Shown: in pieces, positions 38,001 to 50,000 of the stretch
Layout: each line of letters starts with the position of its first letter
How positions within the stretch are numbered: position 1 is the stretch's first letter
Source: Angiostrongylus vasorum
Lineage: Eukaryota > Nematoda > Chromadorea > Rhabditida > Metastrongylidae
DNA: 64,000 nucleotides
NCBI GenBank assembly: GCA_018806985.1
Contig: JADANN010000202.1
Location: forward strand, 2,599,001-2,663,000
Reading direction: 5' to 3'
Position numbers and translations under genes: made by a program
The notes under the pieces: generated by a model
The model's input: the letters and a program-made list of their open reading frames with translations, nothing else
Databases searched by the model: none
Told to the model about the DNA's origin: nothing

Positions 38001-41000
38001 TGTCTCACACTTAAAAAACAGTAACATGGGCGATGAGAGATTTTCTGTAGAGTGATTTCTGCATAAAGTTTAGCGCACAATGATCAGAACTGAACGCCGA
38101 TCGATATGCATCCTTATTCACATTTAATTAAAAAGCCTACTTTTACTAAGCATTATGTGTATTTCTCTGGACGAAGTGTTAAGGTCGTTGTGATGGAAGT
38201 ACAAGGTCTAAAAGCAATTGCTCCTAATCGTATTGTGTATTGTACGATGGAGGTGGACGGACACAAATTACAAACCGATCATGCCGAAGCTCAACGACCG
38301 TCGTAAGTTTTCGATCGCTAACTTTCGGATATTAATTTCTTCTGAATAGATCTCCTTTTAGGTGGGACACTCAGGGTGATTTTTCGACTAAAAATCCTTT
38401 GCCAGTGGTGAAAGTGAAATTGTATTCGGAGGTGAAAAGTATCGTCTCCTTCGAAGACAAAGAACTTGGAAAGGTGAGGTTGAAAACGAGGTGTAGAAAC
38501 GAACACTATTCATTTTTAGTCTTTTATGTTTTCGACTAAAGTCGGGAATTTTATTTTTTTATTTCAAACTTTTTTATCTTAATTTCATACCTTTAATATA
38601 TTTGTTCATTTCAAGGTTATAATCCAGCCGACGCCGAACTGCTCTCGATCGCCGGAATGGTACCCTATGACAGTACCGAAGAACAACTCCGATCAAAACT
38701 TGAAGATTCGTATCGCTATTCGGGTTGAGAAGCCTCCAAATCTCAAATATTGTGGCTACTGCTATTGTATTGGAAAACAGGCGTGGAAAAAATGGAAGAG
38801 GCGATTTTTTTGCCTTGTGCAGGTAGAAGTTTTTCGATTATTTTCTTTTCGTTCTCTGTTTCTTTAGAATAGGCAACCAACTCTAGGGCGTTTTCATCAT
38901 ATTACTAACTTGGATACTTGGATGGCTCGTCCCCACTGGTTGTGCGGGTCCCAGCATAATCTCCACTTTTTAGAAGATTTGTTGGCTTAACCATTGTAGT
39001 TCCCTGGAATCCCGAAGTGAGCCTGGCCAAAGTCTGACCCAGGTCTTTGCCACTCCAAGCAGTTGCAGCCCTCGTGGATCAGAGGGAGATTTGCCATCAT
39101 TCGACTAGTTTGGTACCAGGACGGTGGTGGATCCTGGTATTGTTTGCTCTTAGCTAGGCTTCCTGATGGAAACGCCGGACTTTTTCAAAGCTTGGGAGAC
39201 TCTGCTATAGGGATAAATCCCCCCTCTGTACATTGCATCCCGACACCCAGGATCAGCTCCCAGCCACAACGAGGCGGTTAATCGTTGGCAGGTTCATCTT
39301 GTTGAGTAATTAAAAATTTACTTTGATGATTTAAAAAACTGTCAATTGAGATAGATTTATACAGAGAACAACTGATGAAAGTAGTATTTCCTCTGGAATT
39401 TGCTGATATTCCTGCTAAATCTCTTTGTCATCTCCAGCGCCTCTCTTGCAGGTTTCGCAGTACGCATTTGCAGTGTGCAGTTTTCGCCAGAAGAAGTCTG
39501 ATCCCACAGAGTTCGTTCAACTTGACGGCTTCACTATCGACTATATGCCTGAGCCCGACCAAGGTGTTTTTTTCGTTGTGCCAGCTTTATGTAGTGCGTT
39601 TTCACTTAGTGATGGGTGAAATCGAAAAATATTTCTGCAAAAAGAGATGATTGACTCTAACTAACTAACTTTATACGGTTGGGGATTGTGGCCTTTAGTG
39701 GGAAATAGGAATGAAAAGACGGAAACTCTTTTACAAAGTTTGTTACACCTTCTTTTATTGGGACATCTTCGAAGCAGGCGTCATGTCAACGCTGAAGCTT
39801 TCTAGAAATTGGTTGAGGAAATACCAACATTTAAGACAGAGAAATAGTGCTCCATACTGAATTTTTTCCCTTTCCTGCCTTTTACAATTGCTGATGACTT
39901 TTGGAAAACGAATCTAACTTTCATCTATCGTCCTTATCGTTGTTTGCACGACCCATCTTTGGCATTTACTGTGCGAATCCAAAATACTTCTCACATTCGA
40001 TTTGTTTCTTTTGCTTGTAAGGTTCAGCTGCCGTTTGAGGATTTTCCGTCTGATACTCTCGAGTCCTGAGATAGCCGGGCTAGAGCATTACCAGTTGGAT
40101 TGCAGATAGCGAACATTCCCCACACAAGTACGGTACCACCAATTTCCCGACCCCGAAAGGATAAGATGCTTCGTGAGGTCGGTGCGGGGTAGAATCAACA
40201 CTATGCCTATGGTGGTTGGCATCATTATCACTGCGCTACCCACCCCATATGCTTCTTATCTGGGAGTGAAAACATGCAACAGTAGGAGGGAAACCGTTTA
40301 TTATAAAATCCAACCGTTAGAAATTGCTCACTGCAATCCATAGCTATTTCCAAATCACGATGAAGCATATAGTAAGTACCTTGTATATGCACTGCTTGAA
40401 GGTTTAATGGACACACTTTCAACGACACGCGTTTCAATGCATGCACAGCCCAATGTTATTTACTCTTTAACATAAAAAAACGTACCTCAGCACCTGTCAT
40501 TTGATACTTTCGATTATTTTCTTTTTGTTCTCTGTTTCTTTAGAATAGGCAATCAAGTCTAGGGCGCTTTCATCGTATTACTAACTTGGTTACTTGAATA
40601 ACCGGTCCTCTCTGGTTGTGGGGGCCCCAGCACAATCTCCATTTTTCGGAGATTTGTTACCATCGAAGCTTCAAATCTGTGTCAGTAAGATCCGCATGTT
40701 TTTTCCTTACTTTCGATATTTTTGGCATAAGGTGATTCTGATTTTCTGGAATCCACTTGTTTTTTTTCGTCGAGATTCTTATCGTCAGGAGCGAAGTGGA
40801 TTTGTCACATGCCCTGTACTCCTCAAAATGCTGTAGTGCTTGTGCTATCGGGAAATCAGCACTGTACGAATGTTTGAAAAAGATGACTTAGAAAAACCAC
40901 GACGTGCAAAATTCTATGCGATAGTGATTTCTCAGTGAAGTATACCCAAAGATTAGGAAACTTTTCCTCTATTTCAACTGTTTAGTATTGAGCTATATGG

Positions 41001-44000
41001 TAGTGATGACTTAAACATTTTTTTTAATCTTCAATCTCTTTCTTTGCTCTCTCTTATCGAACTCCACCCACTAATTTTTTTCTTAAGGTCGGTGCAATCT
41101 TACTACGACCTCTAATAGTTACTTCCTACGCAAATCTTCTGATTTAGAACTCGTAGCACAAGGTGGCAAACACTTTTTCACAGCGATCAAAGAAGGTGAC
41201 GAGTTGAAGTTCGCCACTGATGACGAAAACGAACGACATTTATGGGTACAGGTGCGCATCATCTGTATTAATCACTCTAAATTTTCACGATTATCGATTC
41301 ATCCGTCATGAATCAAATGGAATGATGACGATTTTGGGCTCTGTATCGTGCTACTGGACAAGCGTACAAACCAGTGCCACCAAAGCAGTCCACAGTGACT
41401 CCGAAGGCGCAAGGATTCCAGGACAAAGCTAGCAAGCACGGAATGGATGAAATTATTTTAGTAAGTGCACAGAGTATAAAGATACAGAAAGACATTTCTC
41501 CATTTCAGACCTTACGGTGGTAGTCTAGATTCCTCTTCATGAATTTGTGTTTATATTTCGTATTGGTAATGGTTTCAAAATGGGCGCATGTAGCGCAGTA
41601 GTCCCTGGCAGTATCAGTGTATGCATGCTCAATGGTTCAATTCTACGCCTGGAAAAATCCGTGTTTCTCTTCTACCCAGAGTCCGCGAATTGGTACCTGA
41701 CATGTCTCTGAGGAGAGAAGACGCTGAGTTCATGCATCAGCAGGCCATGCAAGCTATTGTATAAACGAGATATGAATTCAAGCACCTCTTCGATGCTTGT
41801 TGAAGTTGGCGCCTGGCTTGATGTTCTCAGTGATTGATCCACACCGAATGGGTTTACACTTTCATTGGTTTCAATATCAGAACAACTTTTTGAGTTTTGT
41901 TCTTTACTAGACACGTAAACTGGATCTCTAAAATAATCTTAATCTTTGTCTGTTATGATATTAAGACCAATCTTATTTTGCAGGCAGATCCCATCAGTTT
42001 CAATCACGACCACTTGTTTGCAGAGATTCAACGACACACATTGAATTTCAGGATGAATGAACCGATTTGTTCTTTGGTAGGATCCTGCTGTAAAACCGAA
42101 ACTATTATTTGTTGCTCTTGTGAACTGATCTCGTTGGGCTGACGCGCGATTGGTGCAAGTTACGAGTGCTGATGAGTCCCACTCGCAACAGCATGGCTCT
42201 AAGGAGGGCGAAATCGCCGGAGCGTCAGCCATTGACGAACGACGACAACAACAACAACGACAACTTATACCGACCTCGAAGCAGCTCAACAAGATCAGTT
42301 CACAACAACATATAAATGAATACATCAATTATTTATGCCAAGGTTTATAGAAACTCGGTCTTATAAGTTACCATTTGTTGTGTTAGTTAAAAACATTCAT
42401 TGAAATTTGCGAACTGCTTTTTCTGTCTTATTCAACTGTGCATTATTTTTCTTGTTATTAGAAATAATGTGTTCTTGCGCAACAAATTTTAGATGAAGCA
42501 CGTCCTTTATCTCAGGGATGGTTTTCTCCCGGCCAAGTGTTCGTGCTGGACGAGTACTGTGCTCGGTATATGGTTCGTGGATGTTACCGTCACGTGACGT
42601 TGCTGTCGGATCTGCTTGACAAAGCTGACCACGGTCAACTCATTGACCCAACGCTTATTCACTACTCGTTCGCCTTTTGCGCCAGCCATGTGCACGGAAA
42701 CAGGTAGGTTATGAGATATAAATAATTTGATCTTTATTGTTTAATTTGATATTTGAAAGCAAGAAGCTTATTGTGTGTAGGAAATTCCTTTCAATTTGTA
42801 CAATTGCCATATCCACACCATGTGTAGCCATTTGGTGATTTGAGTTAATGGTGTTCTCAGTTTTGCAAACAGTTCCTCCTACATAGTGTTTCATGTTCAT
42901 CGAACGCCATGACTTTATCTATATTGTAGTTTCTGCAATAATTTAATCGGTCTATTTCTCCATCTCAGCACTACTTTTTTACCTGTACCAACTGCATCAC
43001 CTGTAGTCCCGTTGATCGTTGAGTGACTCGATCGGGCGCCAGTAAATCTTCCATTTTTCCCTGTGGCGTGCAAGACTAACCCAGTGGGTTCTGCCCCCTC
43101 TAGGGACTCGTCAAGCATCGTATTTTTCTTCTAAGCTCTTGCGAAGAACTCTGACCATCGGGTACGTTTGACATCCCGAGGAATCCAGTTGCTAAGGGCT
43201 CTTGTCCATCGATTGTCATTCATACGCATTACGTCTCCGGCCCACCATATCTTCGACTGTTTGGCGTATAGAACGGCATCTTTGATTGTTGGTCGTTGAC
43301 GCAGGTCGGAGCTTCGGGTCCCTTCCCCTTACTTGTGTGAAACGGGATACTCCTAGCATCGTCCTTTCGACTGCCGGTTCAATAACTCTGAGTGATCTTT
43401 CATCCTGCATACATAGCGACCAGGTTTCTGACGCATACGGCATGAAGTACCGATGAGTCGAAAAGGTGGACACGGAATCGGGAGTTCTTTGTTCTCTTCA
43501 CTACATCCTCGATGCTCTTGAAAGCTCTTCAAGCCGCTGGCTCGTTTCTTTCCGCTCAACTTTAAAGCTAATTCGTTCAACATGTTGATTTCCCGACCAA
43601 GATAGACATAAATGGAGCATTCGGAAATATTCGTTCCGTTGAGCTTGAATGGAGCATACGAAACCAATCCGTTCTTCATGAACATCGTTTTTGCGAGATT
43701 TAGTCGAAGACCAATCTTTCAACAGGTTTTATCAAAGTCGGCAAGCATACGTTCCGCTTGGCTAAGGTTCGATGTTATAAGGACGATCTCATCAGCAAAG
43801 CGAAGATGGTGTAACAGCCGATCATCGATTTTCACTCCCATATTATCCCATTCCAATGTTCGCATGACGTTCTGGAGGGTGGCGGTAAATAATTTTGGCG
43901 AGATGGTGTCACCTTGCCTAACCCCTCTTTTGGCGTCAATGTTAATATCGTTGTAGAATGGTAAAATGTTGGTTGTGAAGTTTTTGTACAGCTCACGAAG

Positions 44001-47000
44001 AATCTTTATTTACTGAGTAGGGACATCTTGACTATTAAGGCCTTCCATGACTGCTTCTATCTCGACTGAGTCAAAGGCCTTCTCTAAACCGATGAAAGTG
44101 AGACAGAGCGGTCTTTTGTACTCTCGAGATACATCAATGAGTCTTGTTATCGTGTGGATGTGGTCCATCGTACTAAATCCTTTTCTAAACCCTGCTTGCT
44201 CACATAGCTGTCCTTCGTCCACTGTTCTATCAATCCTGTTTAGGAGGACTCGAGTGAAAAGTTTGTAGACGACAGACAGCAGGCAGATTGGGCGATAGTT
44301 GCCGATATCGCGTAGGTCACCCTTCTTGAACAATAACACAGTCTTGCTGGTCTTCCACTGAGTAGGGACCTTGCATTCAGACACGCAACGTGTGAAGAGC
44401 CTAGCCAGTGTGTTTAGCAGGACTGGCGGAAGGTCCTTCAGGTGTTCTGGTCTTATCCTGTCCGGGACCTGGTGCTGTTTCGATTTTCTCACCGACGAAA
44501 TGGCATGTCGGATTTCGGAAGGGAGAACCAGTGGTACAACATATCCATCCTCCTTTATTTCATATGACGGAAGGTGGACGTGGCTATCGAAGAGATCTGA
44601 GTAGTATTCGTGAATGATTTTCTCCATTGCCTTCCTGGACGCCGTTACTGTTCCGTCTGGGCGTCGGACTGCAATCATCTTGATCTTGTAACTGGCGAAG
44701 CTTCGGTGGGCTTTGCGAATGCTTTTCCCAGCCCCTGCAGATTCAACGATTACTGCTGGTCCTCTCTTTAAGATCTTCTTTTATGGCCTGTCTGCTTTGT
44801 TTTGCAAGTTCGGACGTTAGTACGTGGTTGCCTGCAGCTCGTGCGATTCCATGCTGGGGGCATCACCTCGAGTTTTTCTGGACACAGACGTCTCCTGATG
44901 ACTTTCGAACTCTCAGCTTTCATAGCGCTAACGTGAAGATGTTGAATGAGCCGATCGCATTCCTCGTCGATGTTATCGACAACGACATCTTCCCAAATAG
45001 CGGACGAATGAACTGAATAAGTCGCAGTTTGTGGTGGTTTGGTGGTTCTGGGACCTCGGTCTTTGAATTTAGCGGCTTTTTTCTCCTTTCAGCGAGGAAT
45101 AGAATCTTGCACGAAGGAGGCGATGGTCTGATCCCCTGTAGAATTTTCGGGACAAAAGTGACATCGGTTAAGCAAAGCCTTCTATTTACTATGATGTGGT
45201 CTATTTCGTTATGGTACTCTCCATTGGGAGGCTCCCACGTCCAACGTTGAGGGGTGGGTCTTTTGGAATTGCGAGTTACCCTGGATTGTCTTGCTCGTCA
45301 TGATAAACTCAGGGAGCCGCTCACCCTGCTCGTTCCATTCTAATCCGTGGATCCCAGTGTGACATCTTCAGACGTTCTTCTTGGTCCAATCTTGGCGTTA
45401 AAATATCCAATGATAACCTAGATGAATGTATGGTCCTCTCTGTCGAACTTCTCCAAGTCCATATGGAATGCTTCGACTTCTTCTTTGTCATGGTTTGGTG
45501 TCGGCGCGTAAACGACGAAGATTGTCAAAGCCGGTATTGATCCAGATCTTTTTTAATCGTAAACGTCCCATTTGGGTTGTAAGCTGTTCGAATGAATCGA
45601 TGTTCATGGACATGGACAAACTCGTGTTGACGAGAACGCCGACGCCTCCGACTCCTCTACTGTCGCATGTTTCGAGGAACAGTTCTTCTCCGGTGTCATA
45701 GACGGCGTTGAATGGGTGGCGTCGTCTCGTCTCGGCCAAGCCGATGACATCGTACCTTATCTTTCTCGCTTGCATGATCAAGTCTTCTATCGAACACTCG
45801 GGCAAGTGTACGTGCATTGTAGGTACAGATCGTCACCTTAGTTCTTCGTGATCCATGCAGCTTCCATTGTCCCTGCGATTTTAGCAGCCTCTCCGTATTC
45901 GTTCTACCCAATGCTGCCAAATTGAGGGGCTCTTTCGAGGTCAGGGGAATGAGGCCCGTTTCTTTTACTGTTTTTTAGCTTTTTGATACCCAATTATACG
46001 TTCCTGGGCTCTGAACGTGAGAGCTGAGTATACTCACGGATGGTTTGCCATGCTCTCCCACATTGGACATGGATCTTATTTCTTGGAGGCGACTCTAACC
46101 GCCTTCCATATACTTCCCTGTCACTTGATTGCAGGCTTTTGGCGGAATTGACTCGTAGAATACAATCCGAATAAACTTGAACGCACCCACACACGCATGC
46201 ATGAATACGCCTAGCAAATACAGAAAGTATGTGCCAGATCAGCGCAGTAGAAACAGGAGATCCATGCCCTGGATCCACCTGCGTCTCAAGAAAGCAAAGG
46301 TCGCCATTGGTCCGCGATTAACCCTCTATTCGCCACCTGGGGACGCGCCACGTAGCCCCGCGACTAACCGGCTATCGTGATACCTCATATGAGGGAGATC
46401 CGTGAACAACTTTTTCATGTGTAGAATTTTCTTTCGACTTACGTGGAAGTCCTATCCGTTTTTCCTTTTCGATTAGCCTCCTGGGGCATTGTTTTTGTTG
46501 GTACTTACGGTTTGTTAAGAACTAGCCTTCAATCCTATGCCTTTTTTGTGCCAATCTGTCAGCTCTGCGGTAGTGGTGACTAGCTTGGATGTGGTGATAC
46601 CACTCTATTGAGGCCAAGTGGCGAAGATCTCTTCGGTCGTCCTTTTTTCAAGGTGGTCGCAGTACCCCACTAATCTGTAATCATTTTCTTTTGGAAATAT
46701 ATTGTCGTATATGTTGCAAGATATGCTTCTAATTTGTAGAAGTCATCTCGAATAATATCGGCTGTAATATGATCTAGTTAAGGCTGTATCTTCATGATTT
46801 TGTTTGCAAATCAGTCTTCAGGGAAAATTCTTCTATGAGTTTTCCCAAGATTACAGCATCTGGAATGGGTATTTTGGGAAACTAAAGGTTGAAACGGAAC
46901 GTTTCCGTTATATTTTTCTTTTTATGGTGGAAGGTAATAATCAATAATTCATCAGTCATCAAGGCTGGTAGTGGAATGTTCTATCAGCGTAAGATGTGAC

Positions 47001-50000
47001 AACCGCATCTTCATTCTGCTACCTTTTTGAGCTTTTGTCGACAGTTTCTTTTGCATACACGATTCTAACTTCCTTTCCAATAGTCTTTTCAAACTTTTAT
47101 TGCGAATTGTCTGAGGTTCTTTAGAGTCAGATCTACAACTAGCCTTCTTTCTCTAGCGATGCTTTAATAGTGGGGAAATACTGTAGAAAATTCTTGAATG
47201 AAGGGCAGTGTTATTCCGGCATACTGTTGCCACCGCCTATTGTCATCTTCAATTTGTCCTTCGTTCCCTTCATCAAAGAAAGTTTTCTGTTGAGAATTTT
47301 CTTACCATAAAAGACTTGCTTTTCCTTTCTAGGAGATCACCGTTTTTTCGCGACTGATTTTTCGCTGCTGATTTGAGTCTTCGCATGTGGAGGGCGATAA
47401 TCATATTCAATGCAAAACAGCTGCATTAGGTAGACGTCAACGAGAAGAAACGGGCTCTGTGGATGTGCTACGGTCCAGTTTTAACGACATCCTGTGCATC
47501 TTAGGATTTTTTTCGCTTGGTACCAGTTGTCGTATCGCCAGACATTATAGAGAGGAGCATCTATTATGAGGGGATAGTAGTGCTGGATAATTGGTAGTGG
47601 AAGTATTTGGCTTCCATAGAAAGCAGAGGTAGCCTAACGTAGAGAGTCTTTAGGTTGTCGTGAGAAGCAATCGTCAACACTTTGGATGAAAGGGTTACAT
47701 CCCTCCTTGCGAGTAAATCTTTGCCAGGATGGTGGTAATTCCTGGTCTTTATTTACTCGTTGCTGGATTTTGTGATAGAAATGTCGAACTTCTTCTCAGT
47801 TTGGCAAACTCTTATGGAGAAATGAAACCTCCGTTGATACCGCCACTCGACAATCAGGAGCATTTCCCAACCACGATGACATTTTAGACGTCAATTTGAA
47901 GTTCATCAACTACAAGATTGGTATATCAAGTGGGCTTTATTTTCGTACGAAACTAAACAATATGCTATTATTTGTTTATTGATCTAATTGCCTTTTAAAC
48001 ACCTTTTTATCACTGTTAACAAGTATTTAAGACCTGACGGTGTTGGAACGGTGACATTGGAGGAGAAGGAAAAATTTCAAGAGATCAAAGAACGATTGCG
48101 GGTGCTACTAGAGAAGCAGATTACAAATTTTCGGTCGGTAATTTCCCGTTTTTGTCCTAAATCTTTCGAGAAATGTCGTATGTTTTAATTTCCCACAAGC
48201 ATTACTCAGTCTAGTTTATATTCATGTCAAGATTCTCATTACAATGTGTCTTTAGATATTGTTTCCCCTTTGGTCGTCCTGAAGGTGCTTTGAAAGGAAC
48301 ACTATCACTTTTAGAAAGGGTACGCTCAATATTCTCTCGTAGCCTTTTTTTTCTGGAACATTCTATATCACAGCTTTATTATTTCTGGCGGCTATCACCC
48401 TATACTCCTTTCCTTTTTTTCCTCCTTCTCTGTTTTTTTCTCACTTTCCACGATCGTAAAATTTTCGCTTATTCCTTAGGTGCTTATGAAAGACGTTGTC
48501 TCACCAGTTCCTCCAGAAGAGGTACGTGCCGTTATACGAAAGTGCCTTGAAGATGCTGCTTTAGTCAACTATACAAGAATATGCAACGAAGCGAAAATTG
48601 AACGTGAGTTCTATCCATGAAGTACTGTAAAATCTAACCAGGTTTCGAAGGAAAGAGTTTAAAAGTTAATGAAATTAAACAAGCCATTAGCCTTACTACA
48701 TTCTAGAAATAGGCGATTATTTCCTTCCATACCCTATAAGGCCCCAGGGATCTCTCTCATAGAAGGATCTCATGCCGGTTAGTGGCGAAGCATGATGCCG
48801 CGCCCGAGGTGGGCGCAAAGAGGTCAATCCCGGACTAGAAGCAACCTCTGCTCCCGCTGACGCAGGTGGATCCAGGGCATGGATTCCATGCTTCTGCTGC
48901 ATCGATTTGGCACACAACTTCTGGAATTACGACGACGTATTCACGGACGCGTGCGTAGGACTGTTCTCGTTTATGCGGATTCTACTCTAAGAGTCAATAC
49001 GGCCAAAAATCTGCAGTCTAGTGACGTAGAGGCATATGGGAGGCGACTAAGAGTCACATACAACAAATAAGCTCCCCCTTCTACTGTGGAAGAGACTGGC
49101 AAGTTGCGTTTGAATATACCCATCCCCATGTTCAGAATTCAGCACGCTATACGTGAATATCAATAGCTAACACTGTGAAATATATGAGCCTCATTTCTCT
49201 GACCCGAGTGATGCCCGATACGGCAGCGTTGGCTAGGACGAATACGTAGAGGGTGCTAAAATCTCGGTGTCATTCTAGGCTGCTTAAATCGTAATGGACT
49301 ACCGTGATGATCCATGCCTACAATGCACGTACACCTGTATCTGAGTCTTCGATAGACCTTTTAATCATGCAGGCAAGAAGGACAAGGCACAACATCATCG
49401 TATTGACCGAGATGAGAAGATTCCACTAATTTAACGATGTCTATGACACCGGAGGACTGCTCCTCACAACTTGCGACAGTAGAGAAGTTGGCGTCTTCGG
49501 TGTTCTCCTCAACACGAGTTTGCCCATGAACATTGGTTCATTCGAACAACTAAGAAACCGAATTGCACGTCTGCGGTTGAAGAGATGTGGATCAATACCG
49601 GTCTTGATAATCCTCGTCGTCTAAGCACCGACTTCAAGCCATGACGTAGGTGAAATTCTACAGAGAAGCAAGTACATTTTTTGATGTCATCATTGGAGAT
49701 TTTAGCGTTAAGATTAGACAAAGAAGAACGTACGAAGAACGTCACATTGGCGCCCACGGATTAGAATGGAACGAGCAGGGTGAGCGGCTGTCTGAGTTTA
49801 TCATGACGACCAAGACCATCCATAGTAGCTCGCATTTCCAGAAGCCCCACCCTCAACGCTTAACATTGAAGTCGTCCAATGGAAAGTTCGATAACCAAAT
49901 AGACCACATCATAGCAAGTCGATGGCTTTGCCTCACCGATGTCTCTGTTGTCCGAAAAGTTTACACGGAATTTGGCCATCGCCTTCTCCATGCAAGATTT

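Larger units (their letters stand above)
42955..46405 (-). mobile_element. RTE-like LINE, near full-length (copy 3) in intron 21
   Basis: About 3.4 kb, antisense to unc-31. The 5' end at right (gatacctcatatgagggag) leads into the 5' region (about 45,950-46,400), endonuclease (45,050-45,920), linker and reverse transcriptase (43,220-44,710), and a C-terminal tail near 43,000-43,140. No gag-like or zinc-knuckle ORF is seen, and the size fits the RTE clade (inference). The left boundary is approximate. Confidence 0.9.

Noticed and set aside
42117..42350. Glutamine-rich open frame in intron 20, considered as an alternative unc-31 exon
   Set aside because: The only plausible acceptor and donor pair (gtgcaag, and caag|gtttat) gives phase 1 to 1, which does not fit between exons 20 and 21 (phase 0 to 0). 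Direct joining restores the conserved CSL-GWFSPG.
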